Shown here: positions 51,769-59,854 of the stretch, in pieces | Numbering within the stretch: the stretch's first letter is position 1 | Layout of the letters: each line of letters begins with the position of its first letter | NCBI RefSeq assembly: GCF_011046555.1 | Contig: NZ_CP049246.1 | Span: forward strand, 3,966,189-4,030,188 | Origin: Sphingobacterium lactis | Lineage (GTDB): Bacteria; Bacteroidota; Bacteroidia; Sphingobacteriales; Sphingobacteriaceae | Direction of reading: 5' to 3' | Length of the DNA: 64,000 bases | Notes under the pieces: generated by a model | Told to the model about the DNA's origin: nothing | The model's database searches: none | Seen by the model: the letters and a program-made list of their open reading frames with translations, nothing else | Translations under genes and position numbers: made by a program

Positions 51769-52845
51769 ATGCGCATTAAACAGATAAACAACAATTCGAT
51801 TAACCAGATTATGTTGATCTTGATCATCATTCTGGTCTGTATTCTGATCTTCCACAACCTCTTTTATTACTTGCCGGGCTTTTTAGGTGCCATAACGCTA
51901 TATGTACTGTACCGAAACAGTTATTTCAAGCTGACCGAACAGCGCCGGTGGAATAAGGTGCTCACTAGCCTAATGTTTATTCTGTTGTCGATTGTCTTTA
52001 TTGTGTTGCCGATTTGGGCGTTAGTGGATTATCTGGTTCCGCAGATTACCAGTTTCCTCAACAACACTGATAAGATTGTTTCGCAATTCAACCTTTTAAA
52101 GGAATATATGGCTGACAAGCCTTTCCTGAAGGATATCGATATGTCCGATGAAGCCTTGCTCGCCATGCTTCAACGGATGACTAAATATGTACCGAGTATC
52201 TTGAACTCCGTGGCTGAGGTCATGATCAATATAATCGTCACCCTATTTGTCCTGTACTTCATGCAGGTCTATGCTCGCCAGATGGAAAGTTACATTTCCA
52301 GTGGTGTTCCCTTTTCGCCAAAGAGCAAACAGGAATTGTGGAAGGAATTTGATTCCATGGTCCGCTCCAATGCGATCGGTATTCCCATCCTGGGCTTCTT
52401 TCAGGGTTTGGTAGCCGTTTTGGGGTACTGGATCTTCGGTGTCGACAATTTCATCCTTATGGGCATGCTCACAGGCATCGCATCGATCGTACCGGTATTG
52501 GGTACCATGACCATCTATGTACCCTTGGGGATCATTACCCTGGCTTCCGGGGAAACGGGGAACGGTATCGGAATTCTCCTGTTTGGCTTCCTCTTGATTG
52601 GTAGCATCGATAATATCCTGCGTTTTACCATCTTAAAAACCTTGGGGAATGTTCCGCCATTGATCACCGTTTTTGGGGTATTGTTGGGACTGAAACTCTT
52701 CGGTATGCTTGGGTTGATTTTCGGTCCGCTGATCCTCTCCTCTGTAGGGGTACTGATCAAAGTGTATTCCAACGAATACGGCAAGGGACCTTCCATCTTG
52801 CTCGATCAACATGATTCAGGAGATCACCCGCCATTCAGCAAGTAA
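51769..52845 (+). CDS. AI-2E family transporter (PerM/YdiK type)
   Basis: 358 residues with about eight membrane segments: a pair at the N-terminus, LTSLMFILLSIVFIVLPIWA, a soluble helical stretch, then GMLTGIASIVPVLGTMTIYV (conserved GxxxxIPxxG-like loop) and GLKLFGMLGLIFGPLILSSV. Members export small molecules or act as Na+/H+ antiporters; the AI-2 name does not fix the substrate. Transcribed alone. Confidence 0.9.
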   Translation: MRIKQINNNSINQIMLILIIILVCILIFHNLFYYLPGFLGAITLYVLYRNSYFKLTEQRRWNKVLTSLMFILLSIVFIVLPIWALVDYLVPQITSFLNNTDKIVSQFNLLKEYMADKPFLKDIDMSDEALLAMLQRMTKYVPSILNSVAEVMINIIVTLFVLYFMQVYARQMESYISSGVPFSPKSKQELWKEFDSMVRSNAIGIPILGFFQGLVAVLGYWIFGVDNFILMGMLTGIASIVPVLGTMTIYVPLGIITLASGETGNGIGILLFGFLLIGSIDNILRFTILKTLGNVPPLITVFGVLLGLKLFGMLGLIFGPLILSSVGVLIKVYSNEYGKGPSILLDQHDSGDHPPFSK

Positions 52846-52976
52846 TTAATTATCAAAATAGTGTAAGGATTGGGGCGAACAAACCGTGTTACGTCATAAA
52901 AAACAAAAACAGTGACCAAGGGCATACTTTATCCGGCGGAACCTTCGTAAATTGATAGAACAAAACGAAGGAAAAA

Positions 52977-53720
52977 ATGAAACAACTAGAAGACAAAGTA
53001 GCTATTGTAACTGGGGGAGCCTCAGGAATAGGGAAAGCAATTGTAGAACTATTCGTCAAGGAAGGCGCTAAGGTGGTGGTTGCGGATTTGAACGAATCAT
53101 TGGGAAATGATTTGATCAACAGTTTGGGTGAAGGCAATGTCATCTTTATCAAAGCGGACGCTTCCTCACCAGAGGACAACAAGAAAATCGTGGATGCGGC
53201 GATCGAGAATTTCGGACAGCTGCACATTGCGGTAAACAATGCCGGCATCGGAGGCGAGAGCAATCCCGTTGGGGACCTATCCCTGGAAGGCTGGAAAAAG
53301 GTAATCGACATCAACCTGAACGGTGTATTCTACGGCATGCACTACCAATTGCCGGAAATGCTGAGATCGGGCGGGAGCATCATCAACATGGCTTCCATCC
53401 TCGGACAGGTAGGCTTTGCGAACTCATCGGCTTATGTAGCCGCAAAACACGGCGTCGTGGGCTTAACGAAATCTGCAGGTTGGGAATATGCGACCAAGGG
53501 TGTTCGCGTAAATGCCATCGGCCCCGGATTTATCGCAACGCCATTGATCGATGAGAACCTGGATCAGGACACCTTGAAATACCTGGAAACACAGCATGCC
53601 TTCCAACGCTTGGGCAAACCGGAGGAGGTTGCAGAATTAGCGCTTTGGCTTGCTTCAGACAAGTCTTCGTTCGTCACTGGGGCCTATTACCCTGTCGATG
53701 GCGGATACTTGGCAAAATAA
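52977..53720 (+). CDS. Short-chain dehydrogenase/reductase (SDR)
   Basis: 247 residues of classical SDR type. Cofactor loop VTGGASGIGKAIVELF, NNAGIGG, catalytic Ser in IINMASILGQ, and YVAAKHGVVGLTK (YxxxK). The C-terminal FVTGAYYPVDGGYLAK is the usual ending. The acidic residue in VVVADLN suggests NAD preference. Substrate unknown. Own terminator at 53745, so it is separate from the repair genes that follow. Confidence 0.92.
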   Translation: MKQLEDKVAIVTGGASGIGKAIVELFVKEGAKVVVADLNESLGNDLINSLGEGNVIFIKADASSPEDNKKIVDAAIENFGQLHIAVNNAGIGGESNPVGDLSLEGWKKVIDINLNGVFYGMHYQLPEMLRSGGSIINMASILGQVGFANSSAYVAAKHGVVGLTKSAGWEYATKGVRVNAIGPGFIATPLIDENLDQDTLKYLETQHAFQRLGKPEEVAELALWLASDKSSFVTGAYYPVDGGYLAK

Positions 53721-53744
53721 AGAGAAAAACATACTTTTATAGGG

Positions 53745-53772
53745 AAAGCATTTGGCCGACGCCAGATGCTTT
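53745..53772 (+). terminator. Terminator of SDR gene
   Basis: AAAGCATTTGGC - CGAC - GCCAGATGCTTT followed by TCTTTTC. Confidence 0.85.
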
Positions 53773-53847
53773 TCTTTTCTGCAGATGAGCAGCCTATCTT
53801 AGCAAGAATCGGATTGGAAGGAGCCGGAAAAGTAAGGAGATTTGATT

Positions 53848-54696
53848 ATGGAAAAGACACAACAACAACTGAATTACGAACGGGTGGCCTCGGCCATCCA
53901 ATATATCCAGGATAATTTCCAGCATACGCCAAGCTTGGAAGAGATTGCCGAACATGTGCACCTGAGTCCCTTTCATTTTCATCGTCTATTTTCCGATTGG
54001 GCGGGCACCAGTCCGAAGAAATTCCTGCAGTACACCCAGGTATCATTTGCCAAACGGTTATTGAAGGAAGAGCAGCGCAGCCTGTTCGATACCCATATGA
54101 TAACAGGGATGAGCAGTACGAGCCGCCTGCACGACCTTTTCATCCAGATTGAGGGCATGACCCCCGCGGAGTATAAACAAGGCGGTGATGGCCTTGAAAT
54201 TGCCTACAGCTTCCAACAGACGCCTTTCGGCAAATGCCTCATCGCCTCTACAGACAAGGGCATCTGCTTTATGGCTTTTGTGGATGATGCGCAGGAAAGT
54301 TTGGCCGATCTGCGCAAGAATTTTGCGAAAGCAACCCTTCATGAACAGGAAACGGCTTTACACAAGGAGGCATTGGCATTATTTACGAATGAGGGAAACG
54401 ATTTGAAAGCGATCAAACTCCACCTGAAGGGAACGCCCTTTCAGCTGAAGGTGTGGCAGGCTCTTCTGCAGATTCCCTTGGGGGAAATCAGCAGCTACAA
54501 AGCCATTGCGGAGAAAATAGAACAGCCTACCGCATCGCGTGCCGTAGGGACGGCCATCGGCCAAAATCCCATTGCTTTCCTCATCCCCTGCCATCGCGTA
54601 TTGCAGAGCAGTGGCGGAATCGGCGGGTACCGCTGGAAACCGATTCGGAAGTCAGCCATGCTGGGTTGGGAATTTGCACAAACCGATAAACAGTAA
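53848..54696 (+). CDS. Ada-type methylated-DNA-protein cysteine methyltransferase with AraC HTH
   Basis: 282 residues (ATG 53848; a TTG/ATG two codons earlier is possible). The N-terminal AraC-type helix-turn-helix (SLEEIAEHVHLSPFHFHRLF) is followed by a RNase-H-like lobe. The C-terminal methyltransferase active site is FLIPCHRVLQSSGGIGGYRW, the cysteine accepting methyl groups from O6-methylguanine. The zinc-binding Ada N-terminal domain that senses methylphosphotriesters in E. coli is missing. The AlkB-type gene starts 3 bases after its stop, so the two form an alkylation-repair operon. Whether it still acts as an activator is open. Confidence 0.93.
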   Translation: MEKTQQQLNYERVASAIQYIQDNFQHTPSLEEIAEHVHLSPFHFHRLFSDWAGTSPKKFLQYTQVSFAKRLLKEEQRSLFDTHMITGMSSTSRLHDLFIQIEGMTPAEYKQGGDGLEIAYSFQQTPFGKCLIASTDKGICFMAFVDDAQESLADLRKNFAKATLHEQETALHKEALALFTNEGNDLKAIKLHLKGTPFQLKVWQALLQIPLGEISSYKAIAEKIEQPTASRAVGTAIGQNPIAFLIPCHRVLQSSGGIGGYRWKPIRKSAMLGWEFAQTDKQ

Positions 54697-54699
54697 ACC

Positions 54700-55302
54700 A
54701 TGAAACTATTCAATACCGCAGAACCGGAAAGAAACCTTCTACCCTATGGTGGGTCCGTACATTATTACGGTGTGATCTGTGATCGCCAGCAACATTATTA
54801 CGATCGCCTGCTCCATAACATCGACTGGAAGAACGATCAGGCGGTGATCTTTGGCAAGCACATAGAGACAAAGCGCAAGGTAGCGTGGTATGGTGACCGC
54901 AGATTCGAGTACACCTACTCCAACATCCAGAAGATTGCCCTCCCTTGGACGGAGGACCTTTTGGAGCTGAAGGCCCTCGTGGAAAGAACCTCCGGTGAAA
55001 CCTTCAATTCCTGTTTGCTGAACCTGTACCATGACGGTTCGGAAGGCATGGCGTGGCATAGCGATGGGGAGAAAGACCTCAAGAAGCATGGTGCCATTGC
55101 TTCGTTCACCCTCGGCGCCGAGCGTAAGTTTGCCTTCAAGCATAAAGAGACCAAGGAGAAGATCGACATCCTCTTGGAAGATGGCAGCTTACTGATCATG
55201 AAAGACGCAACACAGGACAATTGGCTGCACAGGTTGCCTCCGACAAAGGTGGCTCACGGACCGCGAATCAACCTGACGTTTCGGACGATTGAAAACGGTT
55301 AG
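54700..55302 (+). CDS. AlkB-type 2-oxoglutarate/Fe(II) DNA repair dioxygenase
   Basis: 200 residues. It removes alkyl groups (1meA, 3meC) from DNA oxidatively. The iron ligands are in MAWHSDGEKDL (HxD) and KVAHGPRINLTFR (distal His, and the Arg that holds 2-oxoglutarate). NSCLLNLYHDGSEGM is the conserved substrate-side strand. Shorter than E. coli AlkB (216) and closer to the AlkB homologue 2/3-like group of bacteria. Three bases after the Ada-type gene. Confidence 0.93.
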   Translation: MKLFNTAEPERNLLPYGGSVHYYGVICDRQQHYYDRLLHNIDWKNDQAVIFGKHIETKRKVAWYGDRRFEYTYSNIQKIALPWTEDLLELKALVERTSGETFNSCLLNLYHDGSEGMAWHSDGEKDLKKHGAIASFTLGAERKFAFKHKETKEKIDILLEDGSLLIMKDATQDNWLHRLPPTKVAHGPRINLTFRTIENG

Positions 55303-55336
55303 GACATGGAATTTCCTGAAAGTCCAATAATTTCTT

Positions 55337-55344
55337 TACATTTG
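55337..55344 (+). promoter_or_regulatory. -7 box of ABC-F gene
   Basis: TACATTTG, giving a leader of about 105 bases with short reading frames before the ABC-F start. Confidence 0.5.
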
Positions 55345-55434
55345 CACTAACAAACCCTAAAACAGTATATATGTAATACCATAATTCTTTCCGATACAGT
55401 CAACTGGTAGACCTGTGTGTCAACCAATGGTTTT

Positions 55435-55455
55435 ATGCTCCAAACGAAAGAATAA
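55435..55455 (+). CDS. Six-codon upstream frame overlapping the ABC-F start
   Basis: ATG CTC CAA ACG AAA GAA TAA, whose stop overlaps the ABC-F ATG in a TAATG arrangement. An AUG followed directly by a stop (ATGTAA) lies earlier at 55371. Both fall in the leader of an ABC-F gene, a class often controlled by translated leaders. Translation is not shown. Confidence 0.35.
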   Translation: MLQTKE

Positions 55456-57044
55456 TGGTTATTTTACAGAACGCAACATATATACACCCCAACAAGGATA
55501 TTTTATTTCATGATTTGAACCTGGTGCTGAACCCGCAGGATAAGCTTGCCCTTATCGGTAATAACGGAACCGGGAAATCCACGCTGCTCCAGATCATAGC
55601 TGGCAGATTACCGCTCAGCTCGGGTCAATTGCAGGTGGGCAGCACTCCCTATTATATCCCCCAATTACTGGACAGCTACAACGACCGGACCATCGCGGAA
55701 GCACTGGGCATCGCAACGAAGCTACAGGCTTTTCTTGCTATCCTTGACGGTGAGGCCACACCAGAAAATATGGCTGAGCTCAATGATGATTGGACCATTG
55801 AGGACCGCAGTAGGCAAGCGTTGGAACACTGGCAGCTGCACGGAATCGACCTGAATCAGAAATTGGGAACCCTTAGCGGTGGTCAAAAAACGAAGGTGTT
55901 CCTAGCAGGAATTGACATCCAGCAACCCGACCTGATCCTTATGGATGAACCGAGCAATCACCTGGATTATCTTGCCCGCGAATTGCTGTATGATTTTATC
56001 AGGGAGACCAATAAATCGCTGCTGATCGTCAGCCACGATCGAACCTTATTGAATATCCTTCCGGAGATTGCCGAAATGTCCAAATCCGGGATTACGCGGT
56101 ACGGTGGAAACTACGCTTTCTATGCCGAGCAGAAGGGAATTGCACTATCGGCCCTGGATCACGACGTGAAGGCGAAGGAAAAGGAACTGCGCAAGGCGAA
56201 GGAAAAAGAAAGGGAGGCGCTGGAAAGGCAGAACAAGTTAAATGCGCGAGGGAAGAAAAAACAGGAAAAGGCAGGCATCCCGAAGATTCTGATGGGTGGA
56301 CTGAAAAATAAAGCCGAGGGCAGTTCGTCGAAGTTGAAGGGAATCCATCAGGATAAGATATCCGGGATTAAGGAACGCCTTCAGGACCTGCGGACACATC
56401 TTCCGGAAATTGACCAGATGAAATTCGGTTTCCAGCAATCGGGACTCCACCTGGGTAAGACATTGATCGAAGCCGATGCCATCAATTATCAGATCAACGG
56501 GAAAAATCTGTGGTCGAGCGACCTCAGCTTTCAGATCAACTATGGCGATCGATATGCACTAAAGGGAATGAACGGTTCCGGAAAAACGACCTTGATCAAG
56601 CTTCTGCTTGGCGAATATCTCCCAACTACCGGGACACTCAAGCGCGCCCCCATCAATGCGATCTATGTGGACCAAGATTATTCCCTGATCAAGAGTAACC
56701 TTTCCATATACGAGATGGCCCAATCTTTCAATACCGCAGCTCTGCAGGAACACGAAGTTAAAATCAGGCTCAACAGGTTCCTCTTTGGGAAGGAGACGTG
56801 GGACAAATCCTGTACTTTTTTAAGTGGAGGGGAAAGGATGCGGTTACTTTTATGCTGCCTGAACATCGCCAGCCAAGCACCCGACCTTATTGTCCTGGAT
56901 GAACCGACCAATAATATCGATATACAGAATATTACAATTTTAACATCGGCAATCCAATCCTATCAGGGGACATTGATCGTGGTATCCCATGATCAGTACT
57001 TCTTGGAAGAGGTGGAAGTGACAAAGGAGATAGCGCTATTCTAA
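55455..57044 (+). CDS. ABC-F family ATPase
   Basis: 529 residues, two ATP-binding cassettes and no membrane segment. Walker A: GNNGTGKSTLL and GMNGSGKTTLI. Signatures: LSGGQKTKVFLAG and LSGGERMRLLLCC. Walker B: LILMDEPSNHLD and LIVLDEPTNNID. The linker between cassettes is long, basic and helical (EKELRKAKEKEREALERQ). ABC-F proteins act on the ribosome as translation factors or antibiotic-protection proteins. The long leader and the isolated position resemble the resistance type, but the class cannot be fixed from sequence alone. Confidence 0.93.
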   Translation: MVILQNATYIHPNKDILFHDLNLVLNPQDKLALIGNNGTGKSTLLQIIAGRLPLSSGQLQVGSTPYYIPQLLDSYNDRTIAEALGIATKLQAFLAILDGEATPENMAELNDDWTIEDRSRQALEHWQLHGIDLNQKLGTLSGGQKTKVFLAGIDIQQPDLILMDEPSNHLDYLARELLYDFIRETNKSLLIVSHDRTLLNILPEIAEMSKSGITRYGGNYAFYAEQKGIALSALDHDVKAKEKELRKAKEKEREALERQNKLNARGKKKQEKAGIPKILMGGLKNKAEGSSSKLKGIHQDKISGIKERLQDLRTHLPEIDQMKFGFQQSGLHLGKTLIEADAINYQINGKNLWSSDLSFQINYGDRYALKGMNGSGKTTLIKLLLGEYLPTTGTLKRAPINAIYVDQDYSLIKSNLSIYEMAQSFNTAALQEHEVKIRLNRFLFGKETWDKSCTFLSGGERMRLLLCCLNIASQAPDLIVLDEPTNNIDIQNITILTSAIQSYQGTLIVVSHDQYFLEEVEVTKEIALF

Positions 57045-57277
57045 CGAATTATGCAAAAATAATTACGTAATTAATGATGTTCCATTTTGTAGCAAATTTG
57101 CTGTTCATCACGTTGTTAAGCCAAACGCTTCTAGGAATTGACATATTATTAATTTAAAATAAAACAATTAATAACACATAACTGTTTGATAATAACACAG
57201 ATTAACTTAAATTTGATCTGAACAATTATTACGCATTGACCTGCATTTACAGTATTAGTTAACCAAATTGGGGCACG

Positions 57278-57781
57278 ATGAAATTCAAATTCTTACTCTT
57301 GATATGCTTTGCCTTCCTTATAGGCTGTAAGGAGGAAGACATGTCTCCAATTGAAGGAGATTTGAATAAAGCCCTTTTGGAAAAAAACATCTGGAAAAAT
57401 GAGGTTGATGTCGATGAGCAATTTACCGATAATAGCGATGCACAGAAATACATGCGTGTTTCCACCATCAGCTTCACGGGCAGCCATTATAGCCAGACCG
57501 TCAGTAAGCATTCTTCCTCCCTGCAAGGCGTACCTCCCGATTCATCCTACACCGAATTCTGGGGAGAATATGAATTGTCTGGTGCAGATTCCATCCTGAC
57601 GCTGCATTATAAAATACATTCAGATATGGCTGAGCGTTGGATCCCCAATTCGGACTCCCTTGTTTTCCAAACCCGTTTCAAGATCATTTCCTTAACCGAA
57701 CAAGAGTTGGCCATTAAGCCCCTTTTGGACTCCCTGAAAACTTCCTACTCGCCAGTAATGACGTATAAGGCGGTTAAGTAG
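57278..57781 (+). CDS. Small lipoprotein, unknown function
   Basis: 167 residues. Lipoprotein signal LLLICFAFLIGCKEEDM (Cys17). The remaining sequence is a single beta-rich domain (YEFWGEYELSGADSILTLHY-like strands) of lipocalin-like appearance. No family recognised. Preceded by about 230 bases of AT-rich DNA. Confidence 0.7.
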   Translation: MKFKFLLLICFAFLIGCKEEDMSPIEGDLNKALLEKNIWKNEVDVDEQFTDNSDAQKYMRVSTISFTGSHYSQTVSKHSSSLQGVPPDSSYTEFWGEYELSGADSILTLHYKIHSDMAERWIPNSDSLVFQTRFKIISLTEQELAIKPLLDSLKTSYSPVMTYKAVK

Positions 57782-57917
57782 TGTGTTTTTGCGTTTTCCC
57801 CTCGACTATTTCTTGCCAGAACATGACGAAGTATATCCTTTGAAAACACAGTAAATAATCGTAAATAAGTAATACCATAGTATTATTTAATACAGCTTTT
57901 AATGATTTACTAATACG

Positions 57918-58226
57918 ATGATATTACTTATTTCACCAGCAAAAGCACAGGCGAAAATTGCAGAATCAATCCGTAAAAGACGGCTGGCTATGGAATTGAC
58001 GCAAGAAGGTCTTTCGGAAAGGTCTGGAGTACCACTTCCCACCTTACGAAAGTTTGAACAAAAGGGGAATATTTCCTTAACGGCCTTAGTCAAACTACTG
58101 ATGATTGTGGGTGGGCTTGAAGATGTATTAACCGCACTAACCCCCGAGAAACGACAGTTCAACACCATCGAAGAGGTGTTAAAAGCATCAACAGTCCGGG
58201 AGCGGCAAAGAGGAAAAAAAAAATGA
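57918..58226 (+). CDS. XRE-family regulator, HipB-like, without HipA partner
   Basis: 102 residues. The helix-turn-helix domain KIAESIRKRRLAMELTQEGL ... SGVPLPTLRKFEQKGNISL matches the XRE type, and the tail (FNTIEEVLKASTVRERQRGKKK) resembles Bacteroidota HipB-like antitoxins, which normally precede a HipA kinase gene. Here a terminator-like hairpin and the 3' end of a susD-like gene follow within 90 bases, so no HipA is present. It may be a remnant or a free regulator. Confidence 0.8.
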   Translation: MILLISPAKAQAKIAESIRKRRLAMELTQEGLSERSGVPLPTLRKFEQKGNISLTALVKLLMIVGGLEDVLTALTPEKRQFNTIEEVLKASTVRERQRGKKK

Positions 58227-58248
58227 AAATCCCAATTACGCAAAATAA

Positions 58249-58275
58249 AAAGGTGCACCAATACGGTGCACCTTT
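58249..58275. terminator. Bidirectional hairpin between xre and susD-like gene
   Basis: AAAGGTGCACC - AATAC - GGTGCACCTTT, between convergent genes. Confidence 0.8.
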
Positions 58276-58312
58276 GTCAGTTTAGGATTGAAAAAATAGC
58301 ACTTATTTTTAA

Positions 58313-59842
58313 CTACCAGCCTTCATTCTGCTTAATGATGCCTTTGCTGTTATCAATTTCCCGTTGCGGAACCAACCAGATATGGTTCGCTTTTGGATTG
58401 AATTTCCGGGCCGGCCAAATTTCCTTTCCTTTGGAATCATGCAGCGGTTTTGCATAGGCTGCTTCGGCATCACCCCAGCGCACCAGGTCGCGATGGCGAT
58501 CAGCAAACTCACCTGCTAACTCGCATCGGCGTTGGTTCTTCAAGTCGGACAGGGATTGTCCGGATCTTGCCTGCAAGCCTGCTCGCTGCCGGATCATGTT
58601 CAGTTGCTTATCCCCTGATCCGGCACCACGTTGCTGAATCGCGGCCTCGGCCTTGATCAACAAAATCTCCGCAAACCGCATCAATGGGACATTCAACGCC
58701 GTTGTCGGGTGATCTCCATTTGGACTAAGGAAACGACCCACGGGATCCGCATAGGAAAACGGCTCCATGTATTTGTTGAATTGATAATCCGAAAGTGCCG
58801 CCGTTGGCGGATCGAAAGTGCGTTCCTCACCAAAGAACCTGAACTTATCACCCGGCTTCAAGATCGTTGCTTCACGGCGAACATCACCGGATTCATAGGC
58901 ATCGTACAGTTCCTTGGTCGGGAGATAATATCCCCAGCCGTTGTATTTACCCCAGCCGCCGTTGGTCAACATAACCCCCGGCAAGAGGCTTCCCCAGCCA
59001 TCTGGACCGGCTGCACTCGAGGTCACCGACCAAATGTATTCCGAGCCGTAATTACGTGCAACCGTGAACACATCCTTATATTTGGCTTCTAAGTCGCGCT
59101 TTCCAAAATTGATCACCGAATCGGCATACAGCTCCGCATTTTTGTAATCTTTCATATACAGGTACGTTTTGGCCAGGTAGCCCCAAGCTGCGACCTTATG
59201 TGCACGACCTCTGTCCTCCTCTTTATAGGTGTCAAAAAAGGGCAACAGCTGTGCTGCCTTTTTGTACTGACTGATGGCATGGTTGTAATTTTCCATATTG
59301 TTCTTGGCACGCGGAACTGCCTCCTTTTGATCCATATTCTCCACCGTCACAATAGGCACCCCCTGACGATCATCGCCATAATGCGCAGCCAGTTCAAAAT
59401 TCATCATCGCACTGTTAAAGTAGGCCTCGCCCAATACCCTATTCTTCACCTCCTTGTTCATATCGATCGCAGGAACATAGCGCAAGATATCGTTCGCAAG
59501 CTTAATGATCGTAAAACGTCCGGACCAATTGCCTTCGGTATATCCGCCACCCAGGTAAGCACGATTGAAATTCTTCATATTATCTGCCTGCGCATTGGCC
59601 CTACCGGTAACCATATCATCGCTGGCATTGATAAACCAAAACAGTCCCCTTCCGTAGAAGCCTTCTTCTGAATCGTAGAGGGCATAAAGGGCATTGCTGG
59701 CCGATACAGCATCCGCTTCTGTTTTCCAGAAGTTCACCTTCGCCGGTGCTCCCTCTGGGATAATATCAAGCTCCTTGTTGCAAGAGCCGAACAAGCTAGC
59801 TACAGCTAGACCGAGTAGCGTAAATTTCTTTATATTTTGCAT
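58313..59842 (-). CDS. SusD/RagB family nutrient-binding lipoprotein
   Basis: 509 residues from ATG 59842 (MQNIKKFTLLGLAV); a TTG four codons earlier is also in frame. Lipidated Cys in AVASLFGSCNKELD. Helical SusD core with DTYKEEDRGRAHKVAAWGYL and the C-terminal RWGDAEAAYAKPLHD. It sits on the outer face of the SusC channel and binds the ligand. It begins 12 bases after the SusC-like stop, as usual for the pair. No glycoside hydrolase accompanies it, so the nutrient is unknown. Confidence 0.95.
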   Translation of the reverse strand: MQNIKKFTLLGLAVASLFGSCNKELDIIPEGAPAKVNFWKTEADAVSASNALYALYDSEEGFYGRGLFWFINASDDMVTGRANAQADNMKNFNRAYLGGGYTEGNWSGRFTIIKLANDILRYVPAIDMNKEVKNRVLGEAYFNSAMMNFELAAHYGDDRQGVPIVTVENMDQKEAVPRAKNNMENYNHAISQYKKAAQLLPFFDTYKEEDRGRAHKVAAWGYLAKTYLYMKDYKNAELYADSVINFGKRDLEAKYKDVFTVARNYGSEYIWSVTSSAAGPDGWGSLLPGVMLTNGGWGKYNGWGYYLPTKELYDAYESGDVRREATILKPGDKFRFFGEERTFDPPTAALSDYQFNKYMEPFSYADPVGRFLSPNGDHPTTALNVPLMRFAEILLIKAEAAIQQRGAGSGDKQLNMIRQRAGLQARSGQSLSDLKNQRRCELAGEFADRHRDLVRWGDAEAAYAKPLHDSKGKEIWPARKFNPKANHIWLVPQREIDNSKGIIKQNEGW

Positions 59843-59854
59843 GTGTCTGTTCAA

